From contig OZ241987.1 in the NCBI GenBank assembly GCA_965204395.1, forward strand, positions 3,596,001 through 3,660,000: 64,000 nt of DNA, read 5' to 3'. The notes beneath the pieces were generated by a model that saw only the letters and a program-made list of their open reading frames with translations, was not told the DNA's origin and did not search any database. This DNA is from Bin87 sp965204395 (GTDB lineage: Bacteria > Chloroflexota > Dehalococcoidia > Lucifugimonadales > UBA3495). Each line of letters begins with the position of its first letter. Position 1 is the first letter of the stretch. Of this stretch, positions 26,493-35,022 are shown in pieces. The translations under genes were made by a program, and so were the position numbers.

Positions 26493-27302
26493 ATGACTAA
26501 TTCGGCGCAGAACGGCGCGATCTCGGTAGTGATACACGGAGCGACGGGACGGATGGGCGCTGAAACCGTGCGGGCGGTGTCGGCCGCGGAAGACATCCTG
26601 CTGGTAGGCGCCACCTGCCACACCCCCAGGGGAGACGTTCTGCCCACTCCAGGCGGTGAGGTCCCATTGTCCACGGATCTTGCATCCATGCTGGATTCTA
26701 CTCAACCCGCTGTAATGGTGGAATTTACCCACGCCGAGGCGTGCATGGAAGCGGCTCCATTGGCAGCCGACCGCGGGATTCACATGGTGCTGGGCGCCAG
26801 CGGCCTGAACGTCGAACAGTTGCAAACGCTGGATACGATGAGCCGGGAACACGGCATCGGGGTGATCGTTGCGCCGAATTTCGCCCTGGGCGCCGTGGTG
26901 CTGAAGAAACTGGCCGAACAGGCCGCCGCGTTTTTTGACTACGTCGACGTGGTGGAGGCGCACCACGAGATGAAGATAGATTCACCCTCTGGATTTTCCA
27001 TGGCGATCGCGCGCGGGATGCGCGACCAACGAGACAGCGATTTCCAACGCAACGAGACCACGGTGCATCATCTACCGGAGACGCGTGGCGGCGACATCGG
27101 GGGCGCTGGGATTCACAGCCTCCGGTTGCCAGGGCGCAGCGCTCATCACGAGGTGATTTTCGGGGCGGCCGGTCAGACGTTGAGCATTCGGCATGACACT
27201 CTCGGACGCGACTGCTATATGCCTGGCGTATTGAGGTGTGTCAGAGAGGTTGTGCGCCGTCCCGGACTGACGGTCGGCTTGGAAACCGTGCTCGGGCTTT
27301 AG
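26493..27302 (+). CDS. dapB: 4-hydroxy-tetrahydrodipicolinate reductase
   Basis: A 269-residue reductase of the diaminopimelate/lysine pathway, reducing HTPA to tetrahydrodipicolinate with NAD(P)H. The nucleotide-binding motif is VVIHGATGRMGAE at residues 12-24. The catalytic stretch is VVEAHHEMKIDSPSGFSMAIA (family KxDxPSGT). VIVAPNFALGAVVL is also conserved. ATG follows ATAGGAGTTCTGGACC. The asd and dapA genes follow on the same strand, but a 268-bp gap with a hairpin lies after dapB. Confidence 0.93.
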   Translation: MTNSAQNGAISVVIHGATGRMGAETVRAVSAAEDILLVGATCHTPRGDVLPTPGGEVPLSTDLASMLDSTQPAVMVEFTHAEACMEAAPLAADRGIHMVLGASGLNVEQLQTLDTMSREHGIGVIVAPNFALGAVVLKKLAEQAAAFFDYVDVVEAHHEMKIDSPSGFSMAIARGMRDQRDSDFQRNETTVHHLPETRGGDIGGAGIHSLRLPGRSAHHEVIFGAAGQTLSIRHDTLGRDCYMPGVLRCVREVVRRPGLTVGLETVLGL

Positions 27303-27308
27303 CGACCC

Positions 27309-27337
27309 CGTTCGTCCGTGTTTCGTATGGACGAACG
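27309..27337. terminator. Hairpin downstream of dapB
   Basis: CGTTCGTCC at 27309-27317 pairs exactly with GGACGAACG at 27329-27337 around an 11-nt loop, a few bases after the dapB stop. It is likely a terminator or 3' stabilising structure, although no T-run follows. Confidence 0.5.
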
Positions 27338-27570
27338 CGCCAAGCGGGTGTAACCTGAAATAGTGCATTTTGTTTGCCGCTTGTGCGTCGGAAGCACGGG
27401 GCTGTCGTCATTCTCCATGCGGGAGTAACATTCCCGTTACAGTGTTTGTATTGCGTGCTCAGATGGCGGGCGCAACCGGGAAAGGCGTCAATCCATAGAT
27501 TCGTTGAAAAAGTGATTGCGGAAGATTGGTGAGATGGGCAACTTTTGACCCCACCACTTCCAGGAGTGTG

Positions 27571-28608
27571 ATGGACTTACAGGGACTGAAACTCGCGGTG
27601 GTCGGCGCAACCGGAGCGGTTGGCCAGGAAACTCTGCGTCTAATAGAAGAGCGATATCCTCAGCATAAGAATCTGAAACTCCTGGCGTCCAAGCGTTCCG
27701 CCGGGCGCAAAGTAGATGTCAACGGCGCGACCTTCGCCGTGTCCGAGACTACTGACGATTCTTTCGACGATGTCGACATCGCGTTTATTTCGGTCAGCAC
27801 GGAAGCGTCGCGCCATTATGGGCCGATAGCTGCCCAGGCCGGTGCGATGGTGATCGATGACTCGAGCGCTTTCAGGATGGACCCGGAGGTGCCGTTGGTG
27901 GTGCCTGAGGTAAACGGCGACGATCTGGACTGGCACGACGGTATCGTGGCAATTCCCAACTGCTCCACGACCCCGCTGGTGATGGTGGCGCATCCGTTGC
28001 GTCAGGCCAGCCCGATCCGACGGATCGTAGCGGACACCTACCAGTCCGTGTCTGGGGCCGGCGGCGCGGCGATGGAGGAACTGCGGGAACAGACACGCAC
28101 CGTGATGCACGGCGGACCGGCCGAGGCAGATGCTCAGCCGCAAGCTATCGCGTTCAACGTGTTTCCGCATATTGACGGATTCATGCCGTCCGGATACACG
28201 CGCGAAGAAGAAAAGATGATCAATGAAAGCCGCAAGATTCTACATGAACCGGAAATGGCGGTGTCGGCTACGTGCGTAAGAGTTCCGGTTTTTGTTTCGC
28301 ATTGCGTCGCGGCCCATCTGGAGTTCGAACGACCGGTCTCGGCCGGTGAGGCGCGGGAACTGCTGAGCGCGATGCCCGGCGTAACGTTACAGGACGACCC
28401 AACCAACAGTGTCTATCCAATGCCTGTACACGCCGCAGGACTCGACGACGTGTTCGTCGGGCGGATCAGGCAAGATTCGTCCCACCCCAATGGTCTGGTC
28501 ATGTGGGTGGTAACCGACAATCTGGTCAAGGGCGCCGCGCTCAATGCGCTGCAGATCGCGGAGTATGCGGTTGAGAAGGGAACGGTGCATGGGCGGCAGA
28601 GAAAATAG
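27571..28608 (+). CDS. asd: Aspartate-semialdehyde dehydrogenase
   Basis: A 345-residue enzyme that reduces aspartyl-phosphate to aspartate semialdehyde, the branch point for lysine, threonine and methionine. LKLAVVGATGAVGQETLRLIEER is the NADP motif at residues 6-28. IPNCSTTPLVMVAHPL holds the catalytic Cys near residue 132. YQSVSGAGGAAMEELREQT and the later HCVAAHLEFE complete the active site. The start is ATG 27571 behind CAGGAGTG; the frame is open to 27526 without support. It lies between dapB and dapA on the same strand. Confidence 0.93.
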   Translation: MDLQGLKLAVVGATGAVGQETLRLIEERYPQHKNLKLLASKRSAGRKVDVNGATFAVSETTDDSFDDVDIAFISVSTEASRHYGPIAAQAGAMVIDDSSAFRMDPEVPLVVPEVNGDDLDWHDGIVAIPNCSTTPLVMVAHPLRQASPIRRIVADTYQSVSGAGGAAMEELREQTRTVMHGGPAEADAQPQAIAFNVFPHIDGFMPSGYTREEEKMINESRKILHEPEMAVSATCVRVPVFVSHCVAAHLEFERPVSAGEARELLSAMPGVTLQDDPTNSVYPMPVHAAGLDDVFVGRIRQDSSHPNGLVMWVVTDNLVKGAALNALQIAEYAVEKGTVHGRQRK

Positions 28609-28668
28609 CGAAAGTCATTTTACTTTTGTCAATTCATTACGCGTATCGCCCGCGATGGCATAACTGTG

Positions 28669-28674
28669 TATAAT
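28669..28674 (+). promoter_or_regulatory. Consensus -10 element upstream of dapA
   Basis: TATAAT at 28669-28674 gives a predicted start near 28681 and an 80-nt leader before dapA. No good -35 is visible at 16-18 nt, so activity may need a factor. I see no lysine riboswitch in the short leader. Confidence 0.38.
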
Positions 28675-28760
28675 GCTCGCAATATACTCCGGATTGTAAT
28701 TAGCGCCGGACCGATTGCTTCGCACAATACGAGGCAATTAACGGCGAGGAGGGACGCGTA

Positions 28761-29663
28761 ATGCCTACTGAGATTGGCCGACTTATTACTGCGATGGTCA
28801 CACCGTTTGACGCTGATGGGCAGGTCGATTATGAACAGGCCAAGCGTCTAGCTCTGGCGTTGCTTGATTCCGGAACGGACGGCCTGGTGGTCACCGGCAC
28901 CACCGGAGAGGGGCCGGCGTTGTCCATGGAGGAGAAAGCCCGCCTATATGGCGAGGTCAAGGACGCCATCGGATCACGAGGGGCGGTCATTGCTGGGACC
29001 AGCGACAACAACACAGCGGCCTCCATCGAACTCAGTCGGGAAGCGGAACAGGTGGGCGCCGACGCCCTCCTTTTGACCGTTCCCGCTTATAACAAACCCC
29101 CGCAGGAAGGGTTGTACCAGCACTTCAAGGTGTTGGCGGAATGCACGAATTTGCCGGGGATGCTGTACAACGTACCGAGCCGCACCAGCCTCAACATGAC
29201 CAACGATACGACCGTGCGGTTGTCCGAAATCGAGAATATCATCGGAATCAAGGAAGCCAGCAGCGACCCGGTGCAGATTGCGAAAGTGATCCGGGACACA
29301 CCGGACGACTTCCGAGTATGGTCCGGGAACGATGACGAAACTTTCAGCATCATGTCAATGGGCGGCTTTGGAGTCGTGAGCGTCGCAGCGCATTTGGTTG
29401 GCGACCAGATCAAGCACATGATTGGGCTGACACTTGAAGGAGACGTTGAGGCGGCGGGCGCCGAGCACTTGCGGCTCCTCGATATGTTCAAAGGGCTGTT
29501 CATCGTATCGAATCCCATCCCCGTCAAGTACGGGCTCAATAAATCCGGATTCGGCGTGGGCGACCCTCGTTTGCCACTGGTTCCGCCGGATGAGCGGACC
29601 GCAGCCCAGCTGGACGAATTGCTGCAACGCTACGATATCGACATCACCGCGCCGGTGGATTAA
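28761..29663 (+). CDS. dapA: 4-hydroxy-tetrahydrodipicolinate synthase
   Basis: A 300-residue TIM-barrel class I aldolase condensing pyruvate with aspartate semialdehyde. DGLVVTGTTGEGPALSMEEK is the substrate-binding loop near residues 38-57. NLPGMLYNVPSRTS holds the catalytic Tyr near 135, and IIGIKEASSDP holds the Schiff-base Lys near 163. The length is standard. ATG follows GAGGAGGGACGCGTA. A perfect hairpin overlaps its stop codon, so the transcript probably ends here. Confidence 0.93.
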   Translation: MPTEIGRLITAMVTPFDADGQVDYEQAKRLALALLDSGTDGLVVTGTTGEGPALSMEEKARLYGEVKDAIGSRGAVIAGTSDNNTAASIELSREAEQVGADALLLTVPAYNKPPQEGLYQHFKVLAECTNLPGMLYNVPSRTSLNMTNDTTVRLSEIENIIGIKEASSDPVQIAKVIRDTPDDFRVWSGNDDETFSIMSMGGFGVVSVAAHLVGDQIKHMIGLTLEGDVEAAGAEHLRLLDMFKGLFIVSNPIPVKYGLNKSGFGVGDPRLPLVPPDERTAAQLDELLQRYDIDITAPVD

Positions 29664-29676
29664 ACGTCCACCGGCG
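29650..29676. terminator. Hairpin overlapping the dapA stop codon
   Basis: CGCCGGTGGA at 29650-29659 pairs exactly with TCCACCGGCG at 29667-29676. The 7-nt loop contains the TAA stop of dapA. No T-run follows, so it may act as an mRNA stabiliser or a factor-assisted terminator. Confidence 0.5.
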
Positions 29677-29806
29677 TCGGCATCTATAAGAATCCGTCAA
29701 CTCATCCGATCAATGATGGAATGTTGATTTGTTCGTAAGAGGTTGGTCGGAGTGGTAGTCATTTGGAAATAATCCCATTTGTCTTGATAAGACCAGGAGC
29801 AACCCG

Positions 29807-30703
29807 ATGTCACTCAAAACCGTGATATTTGTGGATGGGCAAAACTTCCGTCACAACCTGCGGGATTTCCACTTTCGTTCGGATCCTCCTCATCCCAATA
29901 ATCCGGAGTACCGGCTTGATGAGAAGCATTTCCGGTGGCAGGAGTTCTTCCAGGATGCGTTGGCGAAGTTCGACGATGTGACTGGCTGGGACCACCAGTT
30001 AGTGCGGGTCTATTGGTACTACGCGGAGAGCATCACGCCCTGGTCTCCCAACCTATGGCGAGCGCAACGCATCGTTGACGAACACGGAGGCCGGATTCCG
30101 GAACTTACTCCCGAGTTGGTAATAACGAAAGCGCAAGACTGGTATGAGCACGAATTCCGCCGGTTCCACCAACTGCGGAAGTCCGTATTTGAGGAGATCC
30201 AGCAAAACACCAATTTCCTGGAGTTCAAGTACGTAGGCCAGTATGTTGTGCAACCTTTCCGTCCCTACCGCCTGGATTATGACTACGATGGCAACATCAC
30301 TTTCCAGGGGACGCAGGTCGGCGAAAAGGGTGTAGACATCGGCATTGCCGTCGATATGATCGCCAAGATGAATAGCTTTGACGCGGCCGTTTTGGTCTCA
30401 GGCGACAGCGACTTCTTCCCGGTGGTTCGTTATCTAAAAGACAACCTGAAATACGTTTACCATTTCTCAGTTGGACGCGGCGTAGGCCACGACACGCAGT
30501 TCTTCTCCTCGGCGCTGCGCGGCGTCGTGGACTGTTTCCAGGGGTTCGATGAGCTTGAGTTGCTCAGCAACTACGTGAACGAGCACGCCGGAATACCGCC
30601 GGCGATCATGGATACCATCAACCTACGCACGGCAGAGTTGGAGCGAATGCTGGACGACGAACCGTTACATTACCGGCACGAGCCGGAGTCCATCCTGCGT
30701 TAG
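29807..30703 (+). CDS. NYN-domain (LabA/PIN-like) protein
   Basis: A 298-residue NYN-domain protein, a PIN-like fold usually with metal-dependent RNase activity. TVIFVDGQNFRHNLRDF begins the domain with Asp10. EKGVDIGIAVDMIAKM (about 180-195) and VLVSGDSDFFPVVRYLKDN (about 198-216) supply the other acidic residues. The first 100 residues of the domain are interrupted by a Trp/Tyr-rich insertion (YWYYAESITPWSPNLWRAQ). ATG follows CAGGAGCAACCCG. Its stop directly abuts the stop of the convergent acyltransferase gene. The target RNA is unknown. Confidence 0.8.
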   Translation: MSLKTVIFVDGQNFRHNLRDFHFRSDPPHPNNPEYRLDEKHFRWQEFFQDALAKFDDVTGWDHQLVRVYWYYAESITPWSPNLWRAQRIVDEHGGRIPELTPELVITKAQDWYEHEFRRFHQLRKSVFEEIQQNTNFLEFKYVGQYVVQPFRPYRLDYDYDGNITFQGTQVGEKGVDIGIAVDMIAKMNSFDAAVLVSGDSDFFPVVRYLKDNLKYVYHFSVGRGVGHDTQFFSSALRGVVDCFQGFDELELLSNYVNEHAGIPPAIMDTINLRTAELERMLDDEPLHYRHEPESILR

Positions 30704-31408
30704 CTACTGCGCCCGATCACGGTCGGGCGCAACCATTTGGTTGCGGTGCGCATCCACAGGCTGGCGTGGTCGCAGCGCGTCGGCGTACACCCCACGGTAC
30801 GATTCGGGGACCAACGCCGCGATGCGTTCCATGATCATGTTGGTAACGGACGTCAGCAGCGGTTTAGTGATTGGCCCATCGACTTGGGGCGGAGTAAACG
30901 GCGTGCCGATGTTCACCTGCCAGCTTGCCAACGGCACGGGCATCCGCCATGACGGGAACTTCTCTGAACCAGAGATTCCAACCGGTAAAATCGGCGCCTG
31001 GGTTTTGAGGGCGAGCCATGCCAATCCGGTCCGGGCCTGCCGCAGTTGACCGGTCTGGCTGATCCCACCTTCGGGGAACATGAGGATAGCCTGGTCCCTT
31101 TGCAGGGCGTCCAGCGCGTACCGCAGAGCTTCGCCTCCGCCGCGTTCACGGTCGAGCGGGACCGCGCCCACCGCATTGCAGTAGAAACGCCCAATGGACG
31201 TACTCCACAGTTCCTTCTTGGCAAGGAAGACAATCGGCCTGGGCAACGCGACTACCAGGGTGCCGGCGTCATTTAGTGAAAGGTGGTTGCTGGCCACCAG
31301 CAGGGGTCCAAATGGCGGCATCGCTTCCTGGCCGGTTACCTTCAAATTGCCGGTTATGGACCAGATCGCCTGCCCAAAGCGGCGGCTGGGTTGATACAAC
31401 CACGCCAC
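30704..31408 (-). CDS. plsC: 1-acylglycerol-3-phosphate acyltransferase (PlsC-like)
   Basis: A 234-residue membrane-associated acyltransferase for phospholipid synthesis. The HX4D motif is SNHLSLNDAG near residue 40. ILMFPEGGISQTGQL gives the FPEG motif near 113-127. The start is GTG 31408 behind GGAGGTAGTCCC, and the stop of cmk is embedded in that ribosome site, so cmk and plsC are coupled. Its 3' end carries a perfect 9-bp hairpin (30708-30731) that also faces the convergent NYN gene. Confidence 0.85.
   Translation of the reverse strand: MAWLYQPSRRFGQAIWSITGNLKVTGQEAMPPFGPLLVASNHLSLNDAGTLVVALPRPIVFLAKKELWSTSIGRFYCNAVGAVPLDRERGGGEALRYALDALQRDQAILMFPEGGISQTGQLRQARTGLAWLALKTQAPILPVGISGSEKFPSWRMPVPLASWQVNIGTPFTPPQVDGPITKPLLTSVTNMIMERIAALVPESYRGVYADALRPRQPVDAHRNQMVAPDRDRAQ
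30708..30731. terminator. Bidirectional hairpin between convergent genes
   Basis: TGCGCCCGA at 30708-30716 pairs with TCGGGCGCA at 30723-30731 around a 6-nt loop. It begins 5 bp after the NYN stop codon and lies inside the last codons of plsC, so it could terminate transcription from the plus strand. No T-run follows. Confidence 0.45.
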
Positions 31409-31412
31409 GGGA

Positions 31413-32144
31413 CTACCTCCGAATCTCGGCCGGCCCGATTCCGGCGCTCGTGGTGGCCCGAATCTCGCGCACGACGGCAGCTACAGTCTGGCAAAAGTTC
31501 ATGCGCTCGGTGTCAATTACGATGGCATCGTCGGGTATGGTCAGCGGCGAGTCCGCCCGTTCGCTGTCCAGCCGATCCCGCCTGATGGTGTCGGCCAGGG
31601 ATTGCTCATATTTAGCGTCGATGCCCTGCTCCTTTTGCTGCCGGAACCGGCGGCGGGCGCGTTCTTCTGGAGAGGCGTTGACGTAGAACTTAACGTCTGC
31701 ATCGGTGAGCACCACGGATCCGATGTCGCGCCCGACCATCACGATACCGCCCCCGGCCGCAATCGACTTTTGTTGCGCGACCAAGGCCCGACGTACGGAG
31801 GAACTCGACGCCACCGCGGATACGTGCCGATCTACTTCCCCGGATGCCAGATCATCACCGGCCAGCGGCTGCCCGTTAACCGTGATGAGATTGGTCGGGT
31901 CGTCGCCCGGCACCGACATTTCACAATCCTCTGCCAGCCGCCCCATAGTATCGGCGTCGGCAACGTCTTCGCCCATTTCCAGAGCGAGCCAGGTTACGGC
32001 ACGATACATGATCCCCGTGTCGAGGAACCGCAATTCCAGCTGCGTCGCGGCAGCCCTTCCCACCGAGGACTTCCCGGATGCTACGGGTCCATCGATAGCG
32101 ACCACCGGACCTTGCGTTGCGTCGATTGCAGAGCGGCTCGTCAT
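31413..32144 (-). CDS. cmk: Cytidylate kinase
   Basis: A 243-residue (d)CMP kinase. The P-loop is VVAIDGPVASGKSSVGRAAA near residues 13-32. LELRFLDTGIMYRAVTWLAL binds CMP. GRDIGSVVLTDADVKFYVNASPEERARRRFRQ is the lid region. ATG 32144 is preferred over an in-frame ATG at 32207 because an extended -10 element ends 7 nt upstream, which would place the transcript start at or next to this ATG. That makes it a candidate leaderless mRNA. The upstream ATG has a weak GGAG and would lie outside such a transcript. Confidence 0.88.
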   Translation of the reverse strand: MTSRSAIDATQGPVVAIDGPVASGKSSVGRAAATQLELRFLDTGIMYRAVTWLALEMGEDVADADTMGRLAEDCEMSVPGDDPTNLITVNGQPLAGDDLASGEVDRHVSAVASSSSVRRALVAQQKSIAAGGGIVMVGRDIGSVVLTDADVKFYVNASPEERARRRFRQQKEQGIDAKYEQSLADTIRRDRLDSERADSPLTIPDDAIVIDTERMNFCQTVAAVVREIRATTSAGIGPAEIRR

Positions 32145-32148
32145 GGAG

Positions 32149-32164
32149 CCGATTATAGCATCGG
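32149..32164 (-). promoter_or_regulatory. Extended -10 promoter element of cmk, palindromic
   Basis: The minus strand reads CCGATGCTATAATCGG, which contains TGCTATAAT flanked by the inverted repeat CCGAT/ATCGG. The ATG of cmk begins 7 nt after TATAAT. The same 16 bases occur upstream of the MBL hydrolase gene at 57724-57739. No clear -35 is visible. Confidence 0.6.
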
Positions 32165-32280
32165 AGTCCGCATTGGCCTGAATTACGCTCGGAGATGCCC
32201 AATCCATAATCTCCGCTTACCCGGCGCGATGACAGCCCGATCCGCTTGCGACGAGCCCGGGTATCGCGGACAATCCCCGC

Positions 32281-32628
32281 ATGCTGGAATGGATAGGCGA
32301 ATCTCCCTGGCGCATGTTGGGCATAGCCGGTTGGTGTTTCCTGATGGCGTGGGGATTCCGCGTGGGACTCTTGCGCATGGCGCTTTCATTGGGCGCGATC
32401 GGCCTTCTGGTGGCACTCGCCTGGGCTTTCCGCAACGCCGACTCGCCCGCGTTGGTGTATGGCCCGCTGGTTTTTGTTGGCGTCATCTGCGTGATCAGCA
32501 TCGGTTACTTCGGCAGGCACCTGGAGACCAAGCTGGGCTATGGATCCAAAACGGTGCGAATAAATCACGCCGGAGGGCTGCTACTGGGGTTGCTGATCGG
32601 CGGCCTGGTCTGGGCGATTTGGCTATAG
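32281..32628 (+). CDS. Small four-helix membrane protein
   Basis: A 115-residue hydrophobic protein I cannot assign. Membrane segments lie at about 12-30, 34-50, 57-78 and 96-114 (GGLLLGLLIGGLVWAIWL). A charged loop, GRHLETKLGYGSKTVRINHA, precedes the last segment. The layout resembles short CvpA-like or DUF proteins, but no signature confirms it. It has no strong ribosome site. It is divergent from cmk and 141 bp before the HNH gene. Confidence 0.5.
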   Translation: MLEWIGESPWRMLGIAGWCFLMAWGFRVGLLRMALSLGAIGLLVALAWAFRNADSPALVYGPLVFVGVICVISIGYFGRHLETKLGYGSKTVRINHAGGLLLGLLIGGLVWAIWL

Positions 32629-32685
32629 GGTTGGGAGGAGATACTGATCGATCAGTCATATCTGCCCAAAGCCACGGTTTGCCAG

Positions 32686-32691
32686 TATAAT
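32686..32691 (+). promoter_or_regulatory. Consensus -10 element upstream of the HNH gene
   Basis: TATAAT at 32686-32691 lies 78 nt before ATG 32770. No strong -35 is present at the right distance (TGCCCA at 32663-32668 is poor), so this is a tentative promoter. Confidence 0.35.
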
Positions 32692-32769
32692 ATTCCTTGA
32701 TCTAATCGTTTCCATAACATACGCAGCAAGACACGGCAGCAAACGCGTAACCTGCGTTGAGGTTGGCAG

Positions 32770-33507
32770 ATGGCAAGCCGGGGACGAACCAGTCGGGGAA
32801 AGAGCGCCGCCAAGGGCAAGGCGACGGGGCGACCGGCCAAAGGGGGTGGCCGTCAGTCAAGCGCGTCGCGTAGAACCAATGCGCAGTCGTCCGAACCCAA
32901 CCTCGAGGACGGCCAACGACGGAAGGGCGGCGCTTCGATACCGGGTCGGCTTACGGCCCCGGTGCTGGTGCTCAACCTGAATTACGTCCCGGTCAACGTG
33001 TGCACGGTGCGCAGGGCGATCGTTTTGGTGGCCAAGGGCAAGGCCGAGTTGTTGGAACCGCGCTCTGACGAGGTTCGAGTTCGCACGTACAACACGCACC
33101 TGGACGCGCCGTCTATCATCCGATTGGTGTACCTGGTTAAGCGGCCGTTCGCTCCACGTCGGTTGTCCAAGAAAGAGGTTTTCCTCCGCGATCACTACAC
33201 CTGCCAATACTGCGGCAAGCGTTCCCAACAGTTGACGCTGGACCACGTGGTTCCCCGTAGGCAGCAAGGCCCACACACATGGGATAACGTGGTGGCGGCC
33301 TGCGGACGCTGCAACCTGGACAAAGCGGGCCGTACCCCCGAGGAAGCCAACATGAAACTGCGGAGGGCTCCCAGCGCGCCGCAGCCGAACCCGTACCGGA
33401 TCCTGGAAAACCGCACCATCCTGAAGGAATGGCAGCAATACATCCCCTGGCAAGCCAATGGGCGGAAACGAGAGGAGGAACCGGCCGCGCTTGCGATAGC
33501 CGACTGA
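32770..33507 (+). CDS. HNH endonuclease domain protein
   Basis: A 245-residue protein with a basic, Ser/Gly-rich N-terminal tail (about 1-60) that probably binds nucleic acid. VLVLNLNYVPVNVCTVRRAIVLVAKGKAELLE follows, typical of the common HNH proteins of this type. The HNH core is CQYCGKRSQQLTLDHVVPRRQQGPHTWDNVVAACGRCNLDKAGRTPEEA near residues 143-190, with two CxxC zinc pairs and the catalytic DH. Members are widespread, often non-mobile, and of unknown target. The Smr gene begins 6 bp after its stop, so they are likely cotranscribed. Confidence 0.8.
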   Translation: MASRGRTSRGKSAAKGKATGRPAKGGGRQSSASRRTNAQSSEPNLEDGQRRKGGASIPGRLTAPVLVLNLNYVPVNVCTVRRAIVLVAKGKAELLEPRSDEVRVRTYNTHLDAPSIIRLVYLVKRPFAPRRLSKKEVFLRDHYTCQYCGKRSQQLTLDHVVPRRQQGPHTWDNVVAACGRCNLDKAGRTPEEANMKLRRAPSAPQPNPYRILENRTILKEWQQYIPWQANGRKREEEPAALAIAD

Positions 33508-33513
33508 CCAGCT

Positions 33514-33966
33514 ATGTCGAGCATCGACCTACACGGCAAGACGTGGACCGAAGCTCTTGAGGAGTTTCTCGAATACTACAACCGCGTCGCGAAGGCGACC
33601 GAATCTGCGACGTTGGACATCGTACATGGGTATGGTTCCACCGGGGCGGGAGGCGTGCTACGCCAACGCTTCCGGGGCTTCCTCGCCAAATATCCTCAGT
33701 GTCTGGAATTCAAGCCAGGTGAGGATGTTGACGGCAATCCCGGCCACACTTTAGTTGCGCCGTTGCGTATCTTGCCGGACACGGGCGGACTGCTGGCGGA
33801 GCACATTTGGGAATACTGCGACCACCCCCGCACCTTCAGCAAGATAGCGGGACGTTTTCGTCGATACGGCGACCCGCAAGTTCAGCAGGCTGTACGCACT
33901 CTGCAAAAACAGGGTCGATTGCGGCTGGCGAGCAAGGGCCGCGTTAAAGAGTACGCCGCGATCTAA
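33514..33966 (+). CDS. Smr-domain protein with a C-terminal helical domain
   Basis: A 150-residue protein. Residues 3-70 form an Smr domain: SSIDLHGKTWTEALEEFLEYYNR, then LDIVHGYGSTGAGGVLRQRFRGFL with the conserved HGxG. Smr domains nick DNA or cleave RNA, as in MutS2 and ribosome-rescue SmrB. Residues 90-150 (HIWEYCDHPRTFSKIAGRFRRYGDPQVQQAVRTLQKQGRLRL) look like a winged helix. The combination is compact and unusual. It is 6 bp downstream of the HNH gene. Confidence 0.7.
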   Translation: MSSIDLHGKTWTEALEEFLEYYNRVAKATESATLDIVHGYGSTGAGGVLRQRFRGFLAKYPQCLEFKPGEDVDGNPGHTLVAPLRILPDTGGLLAEHIWEYCDHPRTFSKIAGRFRRYGDPQVQQAVRTLQKQGRLRLASKGRVKEYAAI

Positions 33967-33979
33967 TCCAGTTGCCCGT

Positions 33980-34996
33980 CTATTTTGCGGGCATATCCAG
34001 CATCAAAGATTCCATCGCCAGCCTGGGATTCGCGTTGGCGTCGAGCGCGACCAGCGTACTCTGGAGCCTACTGAGGTATCCGATAATCGATGCGGTGGAC
34101 GCGCCATTGGCAAAGGATTCGAGCTCGTCGCGTCGGTCGGAGTTTTGCACGTGCTCGACGACCCCTTCTTTGACCAGCAACAGGTCGTGCCACCAACTTT
34201 GCCACAGGTACAGGGCTTGGCGAACGGATTCACGATCGTTGGAAAACCCGCCGGCCAAGGTATTTGCATAGGAAAACCGTTGGTCCAAAGCTGAGGCGCC
34301 CAACCCGGCAACGTTGTCCAACGCAGCGGACCTGCCCTCCAGGATCGCAGGGTCTTTGAGGGCGTTGATGGCCCAGCCCGGACACCCACGGGCCAACCGC
34401 GCGAGCCAACGAGCGTGTTCTATCTCCGCCCCATGCCCCGAGACCAGGTAATCCGCCAGCATGTCGCCGGCCATGGGACGGAGCGAGAACAGGCGGCATC
34501 GGGACCGGATTGTCGGCAAGATCGTTTCTTCCGCGCTGGTCAGCAACAGCAAGAGGGAACGTTCCGGCGGTTCCTCCAAGGTCTTGAGCAAGGCGTTGGC
34601 GGATTCGCTCTGACCTGCTGACAAGGTTTCGGCTCCATCGAGGATTACGACTTTCCATCCTCCCTCGACCGGCGTTACCGACAGAAAATTCTCGGCCTCC
34701 CTGACCTGCCTGATGCTGATGCGCGTTGGGGTTTGTGGATCGCCTCCAACGGATAGCACGTGGAGGTCAGCGTGGACGCCCCGTTGTATGCGGGAGCACG
34801 GATCGCAAATTCCACACGGGCCGTCTTGGGCTACGTCCGCTTGACGGCAATTGACGGCGGCGGCCAGGTCGACCGCCAACGTCATCTTGCCGACGTGCGG
34901 CGGGCCCGCCAGGAGGTAAGCGTGCCCAATGCGGCCCGTTCGCAAGCTGCCGGATAGCTGACTCAGCAGCCGATCCTGTCCGACGGTTCGCCACAT
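33980..34996 (-). CDS. holB: DNA polymerase III delta-prime subunit
   Basis: A 338-residue clamp-loader AAA+ protein. The P-loop appears as LLAGPPHVGKMTLAVDLA. The zinc module has CRQ and CGICDPCSRIQRGVHADLH. NALLKTLEEPPERSLLLLLTSAEETILPTIRSRC contains the SRC motif. The Walker A is altered (GPPHVGKM), as is common in delta-prime subunits that do not hydrolyse ATP. It lies 26 bp after lysA on the same strand and has no clear ribosome site, so it may depend on lysA translation. Confidence 0.88.
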   Translation of the reverse strand: MWRTVGQDRLLSQLSGSLRTGRIGHAYLLAGPPHVGKMTLAVDLAAAVNCRQADVAQDGPCGICDPCSRIQRGVHADLHVLSVGGDPQTPTRISIRQVREAENFLSVTPVEGGWKVVILDGAETLSAGQSESANALLKTLEEPPERSLLLLLTSAEETILPTIRSRCRLFSLRPMAGDMLADYLVSGHGAEIEHARWLARLARGCPGWAINALKDPAILEGRSAALDNVAGLGASALDQRFSYANTLAGGFSNDRESVRQALYLWQSWWHDLLLVKEGVVEHVQNSDRRDELESFANGASTASIIGYLSRLQSTLVALDANANPRLAMESLMLDMPAK

Positions 34997-35022
34997 GATC
35001 GTAGCTAGCAGCGAACGGGCCG

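Noticed and set aside
28609..28760. Lysine riboswitch upstream of dapA
   Set aside because: The leader after the -10 is only about 80 nt and shows none of the five-helix junction; no lysine-box sequence recognised.
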